Shown in pieces: positions 5,900-13,614 of a DNA stretch of 20,555 nt. The stretch comes from Bacteroidaceae bacterium. Lineage in GTDB: Bacteria; Bacteroidota; Bacteroidia; Bacteroidales; Bacteroidaceae. The notes under the pieces were generated by a model. It had not been told where the DNA came from, searched no databases, and was given only the letters and a program-made list of their open reading frames with translations. Location: the NCBI GenBank assembly GCA_900770665.1, contig CAAGKZ010000011.1, positions 1 through 20,555 on the forward strand, written 5' to 3'. The translations under genes and the position numbers were made by a program. Every line of letters starts with the position of its first letter. The first letter of the stretch is position 1.

Positions 5900-6133
5900 T
5901 TAAATTCCTCGCAGCGTCTGCTGCAGGAGTGCACCGATTTCGTCGTCGCCGCTTTCGCGTTCCTTGTTAAGTTTTACAAGGAAGTCGGCCGTGGTCTTGA
6001 GGGCTTGGTTGATTGTGCCGGGGTCTTCGCAGTTGACGGTGAGTTTTTCCAGCCGGCCTATGAGCCGGTGGAACAGCGAGAGTGTCTCGCTGTGTACGTC
6101 GTCGAGGCTTACAATTTTGCTTTTCTTTGTCAT
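5900..6133 (-). CDS. Small helical protein beside the phage module, possible small-terminase relative
   Basis: A 77-residue protein starting at the ATG at 6131-6133. A longer frame reaches 6271, but a TAnnTTTG promoter at 6158-6165 lies inside that extension and supports the short start. It has charged helices: SETLSLFHRLIGRLEKL at about 15-31 and DPGTINQALKTTADFLVKLN at about 37-56. This spacing loosely recalls small terminase subunits of podovirus type (helix, then a helix that ends in FLK/FLV), but the similarity is weak and I would not name it. It is transcribed divergently from the phage-derived genes. A relic of its last 17 codons lies at 4381-4434 with only synonymous changes, which shows the protein was maintained by selection. 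Confidence 0.6.
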   Translation of the reverse strand: MTKKSKIVSLDDVHSETLSLFHRLIGRLEKLTVNCEDPGTINQALKTTADFLVKLNKERESGDDEIGALLQQTLRGI

Positions 6134-6157
6134 TTGGTTATAGATTATTCTTATTTG

Positions 6158-6165
6158 CAAATATA
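6158..6165 (-). promoter_or_regulatory. Promoter -7 box of the 77-residue gene
   Basis: On the minus strand this reads TATATTTG, a TAnnTTTG match, 24 bases upstream of the ATG at 6133. It decides the start of that gene. Confidence 0.6.
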
Positions 6166-6180
6166 ATGCCTCTACGTGGC

Positions 6181-6248
6181 GCGAAGGTTGCTGATTTGCC
6201 AATAATTGCCGTTGGGCGTTATTGTGGCATTTCAGCAACCTTCTTCGC
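6181..6248. repeat. Long imperfect hairpin in the divergent intergenic region
   Basis: GCGAAGGTTGCTGA (6181-6194) pairs with TCAGCAACCTTCTTCGC (6232-6248), with three extra bases in the right arm. The stem continues as TGCCAATAA (6197-6205) with TTATTGTGGCA (6219-6229) across a two-base bulge, and closes GCC (6208-6210) on GGC (6215-6217). The whole 68-base segment is therefore one foldback. It could be an operator, an RNA leader, a dispersed palindromic repeat, or a remnant packaging signal next to phage genes. Confidence 0.65.
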
Positions 6249-6260
6249 TCTTTGTGGTAT

Positions 6261-6268
6261 TTCTTTTG
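6261..6268 (+). promoter_or_regulatory. Weak promoter candidate for the phage-derived operon
   Basis: TTCTTTTG differs from the TAnnTTTG consensus at one position and lies 16 bases before the ATG at 6285. No convincing -33 element is seen. The long foldback at 6181-6248 ends just upstream and could affect expression. Confidence 0.3.
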
Positions 6269-6284
6269 CACAAAAATTAGAATT

Positions 6285-6827
6285 ATGTCAAAGTTTTCAA
6301 TGATTTTAACAGGTTTGAATGGGGCGTTGGGGCTCTATTCGGGAGTGAAGGGTATGCTCGACAAGAATGCGGCATCCCAAAAAGCAAAGGAGTTGCGAGG
6401 CAGGGCTAAGTCCGAGGAGGATGCTTGGTACAAACGCAACTATTATGAGAGTTTCATTGACAGCTCTGCTGCCAAGGCTGCGATGAAGCGAGTGGAAAAC
6501 AGTCTGCGGCGCAACAATGAGCAGAACAGGGCTCATGCCGCTATTGTGGGTGCAACACCCGAGTATTCTGCTGCGCGCAATGAGCAGGGGTTACGCTCCA
6601 TGGAGAATGTTGTCACCGGCCTCGCCGCGCAGGACGATAGCAGAAAAAGTCAGATTGATGCTATCCACCGCCAGAACAAGAATGCTTTCCTGAGCAGTGA
6701 ACTCAACGACTTGGCGATGGATGAGAAGATGGCAACGGCGGCGGCATACAATGGACTGAACATATTCCAGAATGCGCTTTTAGGTTCAAATTGGGGTAGG
6801 GAGAAAAGAGAAAATGACGGCTTCTAA
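6285..6827 (+). CDS. Phage-derived small virion or ejection protein (predicted)
   Basis: A 180-residue protein from the ATG at 6285; the longer upstream frame runs through the intergenic hairpin and is unlikely. The N-terminus has a glycine-rich hydrophobic helix (ILTGLNGALGLYSGVKGML, residues 7-25). Long, charged, alanine-rich helices follow, for example AKAAMKRVENSLRRNNEQNR near 63-82, and there is a terminal segment near 150-165. This pattern of a short amphipathic or membrane-active start and coiled helices is seen in internal virion (ejection) proteins of short-tailed phages. I recognise no specific family. The operon position, ahead of a metallopeptidase giant and a portal gene, supports a phage origin. 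Function is inferred only. Confidence 0.6.
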   Translation: MSKFSMILTGLNGALGLYSGVKGMLDKNAASQKAKELRGRAKSEEDAWYKRNYYESFIDSSAAKAAMKRVENSLRRNNEQNRAHAAIVGATPEYSAARNEQGLRSMENVVTGLAAQDDSRKSQIDAIHRQNKNAFLSSELNDLAMDEKMATAAAYNGLNIFQNALLGSNWGREKRENDGF

Positions 6828-6830
6828 AAC

Positions 6831-7163
6831 ATGTGTCCTATGAGTAATTCATATATTAAGGAGGAGTTGAAGAGGATGTCCGAGGGTGCCTCCATACGCA
6901 GAGCCGAGCAGCAGAGAGCCGAGAGACACAGACGTAATGTGGCTGCCTTGGTAGATTTTACATCCAACCTGATTAATGTGTTGGGCAATTCGGGAGTTTC
7001 GTCATTCAATCAGCCCTCGAAAAACCATAACGGTTCATTCAATAGATTTAATTCCTCATTACGTGATTATAAAGGTGCCATTGCCGGCAATATGTTCCGT
7101 ACACGGTTTGCACCATACACGGGATGGGGAGAGGGTATTAACAAGCAACAATTTAAAATATAA
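6831..7163 (+). CDS. Small phage-module protein, function unknown
   Basis: A 110-residue protein, or 107 residues from the second ATG at 6840. It begins three bases after the preceding gene and ends seven bases before the next, so the genes are clearly co-transcribed. The first half is a highly charged helix rich in Arg and Glu (EGASIRRAEQQRAERHRRN, about 18-36) followed by a short hydrophobic helix (VAALVDFTSNLINVLG). The second half is Asn/Ser/Gly-rich and probably unstructured. I recognise no family. It may be a scaffold or minor virion component. Confidence 0.55.
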   Translation: MCPMSNSYIKEELKRMSEGASIRRAEQQRAERHRRNVAALVDFTSNLINVLGNSGVSSFNQPSKNHNGSFNRFNSSLRDYKGAIAGNMFRTRFAPYTGWGEGINKQQFKI

Positions 7164-7170
7164 TAGACTT

Positions 7171-10100
7171 ATGTATTCATTTAGTTTTAACAAAGAGGAC
7201 AAGAAAAGGAAGAACGGGAATTACGAGGCTCTTTCTTCTTCGAACGATGGTTTTGATATTGGTGCAGAGAACGGCTTTGCCAATAATGGCTTGAGTGGTT
7301 TTGAATCGCAGCCCGGCGGTGCTAATGCCAATGGTGGTAATCTCTCTCCAAACAAGGTAGAGGCTTCCATGCCGTTGGCGCAAAACAATGTTGCCAATGG
7401 AAAGGTTGCCGACTCTGTTCCTATCTCGGCAAGAGGGCTGCTTGGGAACAAGTACAAGAACGATGCCGCCTGGAGTGGGCGCTTCTTTAATTATGCCAAT
7501 CCCAAAGCCTCTCCCGAAAGGGGTGCTGCGCTCTATTCAACATCGTCAAAGGCGCTTGATGATGTGGTTTCTGATTATTATGACAATGAGCTATCACCAA
7601 GGTATAATGACAATCTGTCGGCAGCGCGTGAACGGTCGAACAAGGTCTTTTCTGATTATAGCAGCAATCCACTCACTGCCATGCGTAAGGTGAGAGAGAC
7701 TTATGACCCGGTAGCTATCATTGACAATACAATGCAGCAGGTGGATGCTTCAAAATTACGTACGATGGTTGAGCCGCTTGCCCGTCGAGCCGGGTTCGAC
7801 ACGGATATGTATATCGAGGATTATGTAAAGCCTGCCTTGCATGATAGACTCCTGACAGATTACATTGATGACAACAAACCTAAAAACAGTGCCGAGTATA
7901 TCTTCAGGTCATCTCTCATGAACTCTCTAACAGGTAAAGGGTCAAATATTGCCATGGGAAATAGGCGGTATGCGCGTCTTGAGAATGAGAGTCTTTCACG
8001 CTACGAACCCAGCCGCCTTGAGAAATTTGCGGCAGGTGTGGGTTCGCTTTTGGTTGATGCTCCTGTCTTTGCCGGGTTCGGCTCTTTGTCGGGCAAATTG
8101 GTCGGCAAGGCGACATCCATGTTTAAAAATAAATTGGCGTCACGCATATTCACGTCGAGGGCTGCTGATGGTATTTCAAAATATCAGGCAGCCAGGATCT
8201 CTGAACGTTTTATTATGGATAAACTTAAAAAAGGAATTCTCCAAAATGCAACTGTGCAGGGATTGACATTGGGTAGCTACGACCTTAGCCACAGCATTGC
8301 CGATGATGTCATTTATAACGAGAGTTTCGATGCCGGCAAGGCCGCAGGCTCTTTTTTGCGTGGCTCGGCAACGGGTGCCGCATCGGGCGCAATCGGCTCA
8401 CGTCTCAACTATGCAGCCAGGGGATTGACTGGTGGAAAGAGAATGTTGGCATCGACAGGTGTCCTTAGCGCCGAGTCGGCGGTGTTCACACTCTCGGCCG
8501 AAATGGATAAACTGGCACATGATGTTGAGATTGAACCGATAGACCTTGTCTACGATTATGGAGAAAGCCTTGCAACGCTGGGTGTGATGAAGATGACGCA
8601 TTGGAGACCTAAAGGTGCCGAAAACAAACTTAAAGCCGATGGAACTCTCAGGGACGAATTGAAGCTTTCCGAGTCGGAGAAAGCCGAAATGCGTGAAATG
8701 AATGTTGACCCGGTACAGTTTATGGAAGAGGTGGAGAGAGGCTTGAACTTGCCATCATACGGCAACGGTGCAACACGCGATGTCATTACAGAGAGGTATC
8801 TTGACATGATGCAGAGCAAGGAGTTGTCGGCGGCAACGAAATCGAAACTGATGTACCTGATAGAGAACAAGCTGACTTCTACGCCTCCGGTGCCTTTTGA
8901 TTACAGCGTGGAGCAGAACCGCAACGGTGAGTGGGTTTATACGACATACGATTTCAACGGCAATAAAGTTGAAGCCCGCGTGTTCAAGCATTTGGGCAAG
9001 GTTAAGAACCATCTGTTGCTTGAGAAAGGCAAACTGCGAAACAACCGCATTGCCGCTTATGAACGTGAATTGCTTCAGGGTATCGACTCGCAGAATCTCT
9101 TGCGTCAGGCCGGTCTGTATGCCCAAGAGAAGGGGGTGAGTGTCGACGATATCTCACAGGCCTTGTATAAGCGCGCATGCAACACTCCGCTCACGGATTG
9201 GGAGGGTGAACTTGTGCGTGAGATTGTGGAGCGCTCTTCGTATAATGAAAGTGGTATGGTACAGTATCTTGCCGACATGCGCCGCAATATCGAGAAGAGA
9301 CATGGCCTCGAGGACGGCAGTCTTCTGGTGAAGGTCAATGAACAGTTCTACAGATGTACCGATGCCGAAAACCGTGCCCTTGACGATTATGAGGCGTTGG
9401 TGCGTGATGAGGTGAATGCTCTTAAAAAGGGAACGGACAAGGTGCGTACAACAGAATTCAACAGAATGGGTGAAGAGAGCCCCTTTAAAGGAATGAGCAA
9501 TGACGAGGTAAAGACCCGTGAACTCGAGGATTATTATACGGCACATCCCAAAAAGATAGATGCTGTAGGTGCGGGCTTCAGCAATAAGCCGATAAAGGTT
9601 GGCAATGCCGAATCACTAGGGTATGTATGGAGTTATAATGGCGTCGAGAATACTGTCGAGGACATAAAGTCTTATGAGGCATATGCACGCGACTATGCAC
9701 GTAAATTCAATTACGAAGTTGAATTCATAAGCGATGAGCGTGAAATTCCTTATCCCGACGTGAATGACAAGTACGACGTGCAGAACTACAATAACAAGGT
9801 ACGTTCAATGGGGTGGCTGGACAATAGTGGCAAGATAACCATCAACCTGCCTAACATCCGTTCGGTTGAGGAACTCGAGAGAACTATTGTACATGAGTGT
9901 GTTGCACACGGCGGGCTCTTGAAACTCTTCGGTAATCATCTAAATACCTTCCTCGAGGAGGTCTATCGGAAATCGTCGGGTGATGTGCGTGCCGGAATAG
10001 GTAATGTCAAGGCAAAATATCCCTTTGCCGATAACTATACCGTTATTGAGGAGTATTTGGCCAAACTCTCCGAAAAGGCCGTTGTCTCCCCGGGTGAACG

Positions 10101-11325
10101 TTCATGGTTGACAAATGTGAAGAATTTTATAAGGAATTCGCTCGTGAGGACAAACCTTTATACGGGACGTAACCGCAGGATAACGGAGGAGGATTTGAAT
10201 GGATTGCTTCGCAAACATGCAAGATTTGTCGAAAAGCGTACTGAACCTTCAAAATACCGTCAAAGAGTTTTCGGTAAATTCGATGCGGCAAAGCAGAATG
10301 AGGAGACCTACTATGACCGTGATGCCTATGAACAGGATATAAGAAGCAAGATTGCAGATGGAAAATTTTTTATCAAAACTCCAAGTGAATTATACGATAC
10401 AAAGCTTTTGCAGAATTATGATTTTCTGCCCGAAACCAAGAAACAAGAGACGCTCAACAGATGGGGTGCTACAGATGAGCAGGTGAGGAAGGCTCGCTCG
10501 GGTGCAAAGCATCGTGGCTGGGATGACAGCCCGGCTGATGTGCCGTTGAAGAATGCAACGCTCAAGGATATTTTCGATGACCAATCATTCTATACAAGAT
10601 ATCCCGAACTTGCGGATTTGCCGGTTGAGGTGGTCGATAATATGGAAATGCCTGTGAACTATGATGCCGGTAGTAAAAAACTGGTTGTTGACAGGAGTTT
10701 TCTTGCCAATCCCGAAAGAACGGCTTACATGCCAAAGGTACTACAGGAGGTGGTGAGGGATTTTGAGGGCTTCAATAAGGCTGTGTCAATGAACCTGTTT
10801 GGTATTGAATCAAGGCTGGGACGTAAATATGAAAAGGCAAAAAAGATTATCGAGGCAATAGACAAAGCGAAACTCGCCGACCCCGATTTTGACAGGTCGG
10901 GCGATATCGATATGGTGTTTTTGAAAGAGTTCGGGGTTCTGCCGGATGTGTTCAAGGAAAATTTTCCAACACTTGACGAGTATACTTTGTACAAACTGTC
11001 AGGCAGAAGAGTGCCGTTCAATGACGATGCTGTTCAGCCTGTTGTGGAGAACAGAAAACGTTCCGGCTCTATAGTCAGCGACCTTGGCGATTTGATGAAG
11101 TATTTCAATGGTCCGCTCGACATTGTGTATGAGAAACTGCAGAAGGCTTACTCCGATGAGCCACGCAAACCCCGGGATGTGGCAGAACCTGAAAACGATT
11201 TCGGTTATAGCGAGTTCAAAAAAGCGCAGGACAAGAAACGCAGACAATTGAGTGATGCCGTGGAATCCCGGAAGTGGCTCGATGCTTACAGGCACCTGGA
11301 TGATGAACTCGATGTGTTGAACTGA
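7171..11325 (+). CDS. Polyvalent-type phage protein with HExxH zinc-metallopeptidase domain
   Basis: A 1384-residue protein from the ATG at 7171, which directly follows the preceding gene; the upstream in-frame extension overlaps that gene and is rejected. The first ~110 residues are Asn/Gly-rich. Gly/Ala-rich, possibly membrane-active stretches lie near residues 285-312 and 390-450. A zinc-metallopeptidase signature, HECVAH (908-913), is followed by GGLLKLFG. A glutamate pair in IEEYLAKLSE (E960/E961) is a likely third zinc ligand. This HExxH...EEYLA arrangement is the one seen in large polyvalent proteins of phages and conjugative elements. Near 1130 the phrase DIFDDQSFYTRYPELADLPV also resembles a polyvalent-protein-associated domain. 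The C-terminus is charged helix. Likely role: an injected virion protein whose protease acts early in the recipient or during assembly; this is inference. The portal gene follows after 16 bases. Confidence 0.7.
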   Translation: MYSFSFNKEDKKRKNGNYEALSSSNDGFDIGAENGFANNGLSGFESQPGGANANGGNLSPNKVEASMPLAQNNVANGKVADSVPISARGLLGNKYKNDAAWSGRFFNYANPKASPERGAALYSTSSKALDDVVSDYYDNELSPRYNDNLSAARERSNKVFSDYSSNPLTAMRKVRETYDPVAIIDNTMQQVDASKLRTMVEPLARRAGFDTDMYIEDYVKPALHDRLLTDYIDDNKPKNSAEYIFRSSLMNSLTGKGSNIAMGNRRYARLENESLSRYEPSRLEKFAAGVGSLLVDAPVFAGFGSLSGKLVGKATSMFKNKLASRIFTSRAADGISKYQAARISERFIMDKLKKGILQNATVQGLTLGSYDLSHSIADDVIYNESFDAGKAAGSFLRGSATGAASGAIGSRLNYAARGLTGGKRMLASTGVLSAESAVFTLSAEMDKLAHDVEIEPIDLVYDYGESLATLGVMKMTHWRPKGAENKLKADGTLRDELKLSESEKAEMREMNVDPVQFMEEVERGLNLPSYGNGATRDVITERYLDMMQSKELSAATKSKLMYLIENKLTSTPPVPFDYSVEQNRNGEWVYTTYDFNGNKVEARVFKHLGKVKNHLLLEKGKLRNNRIAAYERELLQGIDSQNLLRQAGLYAQEKGVSVDDISQALYKRACNTPLTDWEGELVREIVERSSYNESGMVQYLADMRRNIEKRHGLEDGSLLVKVNEQFYRCTDAENRALDDYEALVRDEVNALKKGTDKVRTTEFNRMGEESPFKGMSNDEVKTRELEDYYTAHPKKIDAVGAGFSNKPIKVGNAESLGYVWSYNGVENTVEDIKSYEAYARDYARKFNYEVEFISDEREIPYPDVNDKYDVQNYNNKVRSMGWLDNSGKITINLPNIRSVEELERTIVHECVAHGGLLKLFGNHLNTFLEEVYRKSSGDVRAGIGNVKAKYPFADNYTVIEEYLAKLSEKAVVSPGERSWLTNVKNFIRNSLVRTNLYTGRNRRITEEDLNGLLRKHARFVEKRTEPSKYRQRVFGKFDAAKQNEETYYDRDAYEQDIRSKIADGKFFIKTPSELYDTKLLQNYDFLPETKKQETLNRWGATDEQVRKARSGAKHRGWDDSPADVPLKNATLKDIFDDQSFYTRYPELADLPVEVVDNMEMPVNYDAGSKKLVVDRSFLANPERTAYMPKVLQEVVRDFEGFNKAVSMNLFGIESRLGRKYEKAKKIIEAIDKAKLADPDFDRSGDIDMVFLKEFGVLPDVFKENFPTLDEYTLYKLSGRRVPFNDDAVQPVVENRKRSGSIVSDLGDLMKYFNGPLDIVYEKLQKAYSDEPRKPRDVAEPENDFGYSEFKKAQDKKRRQLSDAVESRKWLDAYRHLDDELDVLN

Positions 11326-11341
11326 AAAAACATTTTGTGTT

Positions 11342-13546
11342 ATGAATAAATTTCTTGACAAACGTGTGAAAGCATCACCCCGCAAGGAACGCAGGGACGA
11401 AAAGGAACCGGGCGTTGCCTATGAGTTCCTTGCCGAGTGCTCTGCCTGCTGGAATGCTCTTGATGAGGCTCGCCGCAAACTGCGGCGAAGCCTCATGTAC
11501 AGCTATGGCGACCAATGGGGCGACCTGGTCACTGACCCCGATACTCTTGCACAGATAACAGAAGGCGAACTGATAAAGAAAAATGGTAAGGTTCCGCTCA
11601 AGAACAATATGATAGCTCCCATTTTGAGCAATATCGAGGGTCAGTTGCGTCAGAACCTCATGCGTCCGGTGTGTGTGGCGCGTGACCAGAGCGAGAGCCG
11701 TGTGGGTGAGATGATGTCGGTTGCCATTGAATATGTCCATGACATTAATGAGATGGAGGAGGTGGATGCCGACTGCATGCGCATGCTGCTCAATGGTGGA
11801 ATGATGGCACAGAGGGTGGAGTACGGCATGAACCGTTCAAAGGACAAACAGGATGTTTGGGTGTATGCTGTCAACCCTTCGCGTCTCTTCTTCAATACGA
11901 ACATTGAGGATGTCCGTATGTGGGATTTGACCTGCGTTGGCGAACTCTTTGACCTTCCGCTCGATGATGTGTTGGCACATTTTGGCAGCACGCCACAACA
12001 GAAGGAACGCATACGCAACATCTACTCGTCTGTGGATTCACAGATATATGGTGTCCGCGCAATGCAGGGCGATGAGGCTCGTTCCCTTTCATTCTATTCG
12101 GCATCGCACAGTAATTTGTGCCGAGTGATTTTAGGATGGAAACTCGAGACACGTGATGCCTATCTGTGGAACGATACACTGCGCGGCACCTGGGGCTATC
12201 TGCCTTATGACGAGGAGAGCCGCAAGATGCTCGACGCAGAAAACGACCGCAGACGTAAGGAAGCTGAAAGGTTAAAGGTGAAAGGTGAAAACGGAAATCT
12301 CGCGCCAATGAGCGAAACGGAAAGCTCGCTTTCGCGTTTTACAGCGAATGCAGCCGGGGTTCAATCACACGAAGTGGGGTTAAAGGTGAAAGGGGAAAGG
12401 GGAAATGTGAAAAGTGAAAACAGGTTGCGCGGAGCGAAAGGTGAAAACGGGAATGAAAGGTTAGAGCCCGCGCCAATGAGCGAAACGGAAAGCTCGCTTT
12501 CGCGTTTTACAGCGAATGCTGTACCCGATGATGACCTCTTGCTCATCGAGTATGAGTTTGCAACCGAGCGCTATTGGTACTATCGTTATATGTCGCCCAA
12601 TGGTGATATACTGCAGGAGGGGCGCAGCCCTTACTGGCATGGCGAACATAACTATGTGTTGCATCTTTACCCTCTTGTGCAGGGGCGTTTGGGGAATTTT
12701 GTGGAGCAGTTCATTGACCAGCAACGTGCCATAAACCGTACCGCTATGCTCATTGACTTCATTCGCGGAACATCGTCGAAAGGTGTGCTTGTGGTAGATG
12801 ACGATGCTTTCGAGAGCATGTCGCGCGAGGAGGTTATCGATGAGTATGTACGTTACAACGGTGTACTCTTCGTAAAGTTGAAACCAGGGCAGAGCATTGA
12901 CGGAGTGGTGCGGCAATATAATAGCGGTGCTGCTGTTGCCGGTGACTTTGAGCTGTTGAATCTGCAGTTGAGGCTCATTAACGAAATCTCGGGTGTGAAC
13001 TCGGCAATGCAGGGACAAAGCCCACGCTCGGGAACCCCGGCTTCGCTCTATGCACAGCAGGTGCAGAACTCTTCACTTAACCTCAAGGGACTGTTCGACG
13101 CCTTCAGGACATTCCGCCGCCGTCGCGACGGAAAGGTGATGAAGACATTACAACAGTATTATACCGAAAGCCGTTATATAGACCTTGCCGGTACGCAATA
13201 CAGCGAGGAAGCAAAGTGGTACGACCCGCAGAAGGTGCAGGATAGTGAACTCGACATTACAATCTCCGAGGGCTACAATACACCTGCATATCAGATGCTT
13301 GCCAATGATTTCCTCATGGAATTGTTCCATGCCAATGCTGTGGATGTGAAGACTATGCTCGAGAATTCATCCTATCCTTTTGCTACAAAAATCCTTGAGG
13401 CGATAAAGCGCAATGAGGAGGCTGTGGCAGGCGGACAGCAGATGCAAGGCATACCACCGGAACTGATGGCGCAGGTGCAAACCGCGGGTAAGAGTGTGCA
13501 AGGTACAAACCTGCCAGGTGCGATGCCTGGCGGCGGTGTGAAATAA
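11342..13546 (+). CDS. Phage portal protein (P22/crAss-like type) with in-frame repeat insertion
   Basis: A 734-residue protein with the layout of large portal proteins of short-tailed phages. An N-terminal helical region ends in YGDQWGDL (about residues 54-61). Then come the conserved PLKNNMIAPILSNIEGQLRQ (about 85-104) and the NPSRLFFN strand. After an insertion follows the DDLLLIEYEFATERYWYYRY core. FVEQFIDQQRAINRTAMLID (about 459-478) is the long helix region, with LRLINEISGVNSAMQGQ further on. Portals form the dodecameric DNA gate of the capsid. Residues about 310-393 are an insertion made of purine-rich sequence and two identical 51-bp hairpin repeats (peptide APMSETESSLSRFTANA twice), keeping the frame. 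The C-terminus is Gly/Gln/Pro-rich. No capsid or large terminase gene is present nearby. The frame is otherwise intact, so it may still be expressed. Confidence 0.8.
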   Translation: MNKFLDKRVKASPRKERRDEKEPGVAYEFLAECSACWNALDEARRKLRRSLMYSYGDQWGDLVTDPDTLAQITEGELIKKNGKVPLKNNMIAPILSNIEGQLRQNLMRPVCVARDQSESRVGEMMSVAIEYVHDINEMEEVDADCMRMLLNGGMMAQRVEYGMNRSKDKQDVWVYAVNPSRLFFNTNIEDVRMWDLTCVGELFDLPLDDVLAHFGSTPQQKERIRNIYSSVDSQIYGVRAMQGDEARSLSFYSASHSNLCRVILGWKLETRDAYLWNDTLRGTWGYLPYDEESRKMLDAENDRRRKEAERLKVKGENGNLAPMSETESSLSRFTANAAGVQSHEVGLKVKGERGNVKSENRLRGAKGENGNERLEPAPMSETESSLSRFTANAVPDDDLLLIEYEFATERYWYYRYMSPNGDILQEGRSPYWHGEHNYVLHLYPLVQGRLGNFVEQFIDQQRAINRTAMLIDFIRGTSSKGVLVVDDDAFESMSREEVIDEYVRYNGVLFVKLKPGQSIDGVVRQYNSGAAVAGDFELLNLQLRLINEISGVNSAMQGQSPRSGTPASLYAQQVQNSSLNLKGLFDAFRTFRRRRDGKVMKTLQQYYTESRYIDLAGTQYSEEAKWYDPQKVQDSELDITISEGYNTPAYQMLANDFLMELFHANAVDVKTMLENSSYPFATKILEAIKRNEEAVAGGQQMQGIPPELMAQVQTAGKSVQGTNLPGAMPGGGVK
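12301..12519. repeat. Two identical 51-bp hairpin repeats inside the portal gene
   Basis: 12301-12351 and 12469-12519 are identical over 51 bases and lie exactly 168 bases (56 codons) apart. Each contains an imperfect hairpin, AAACG-GAAAGC-tc-GCTTTC-g-CGTTT, with a one-base bulge. Purine-rich sequence (repeats of the type AAAGGTGAAAGG) precedes both copies. These features are typical of intergenic palindromic elements, but here they are translated in frame. Confidence 0.85.
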
Positions 13547-13560
13547 TTTTTTGTGATTGA

Positions 13561-13591
13561 TTGTTGTTTATGCTAAAAAAATGTATTTTTG
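13561..13591 (+). promoter_or_regulatory. Promoter of the lipoprotein gene
   Basis: TATTTTTG (13584-13591) matches the -7 consensus TAnnTTTG, with a TTG at 13561-13563 twenty bases upstream as a -33 element. The start codon follows at 13615. This gives the lipoprotein its own promoter, separate from the phage-derived operon. Confidence 0.6.
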
Positions 13592-13614
13592 CAAAAAAAT
13601 AAATAAAAACGGTT

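Noticed and set aside
6134..6271. N-terminal extension of the 77-residue gene to 123 residues
   Set aside because: A -7 promoter element on the same strand (6158-6165) lies inside the extension, and the extension runs through part of the long intergenic hairpin.
6976..7170. 65-residue N-terminal extension of the metallopeptidase protein
   Set aside because: It overlaps almost two thirds of the preceding gene in another frame and has unlikely residue composition. The ATG at 7171, seven bases after that gene, fits operon spacing.
12241..12540. CRISPR-like array in the portal gene
   Set aside because: Only two repeat units, 168 bases apart, both within an open coding frame, with purine-rich sequence between them and no cas genes in the window.
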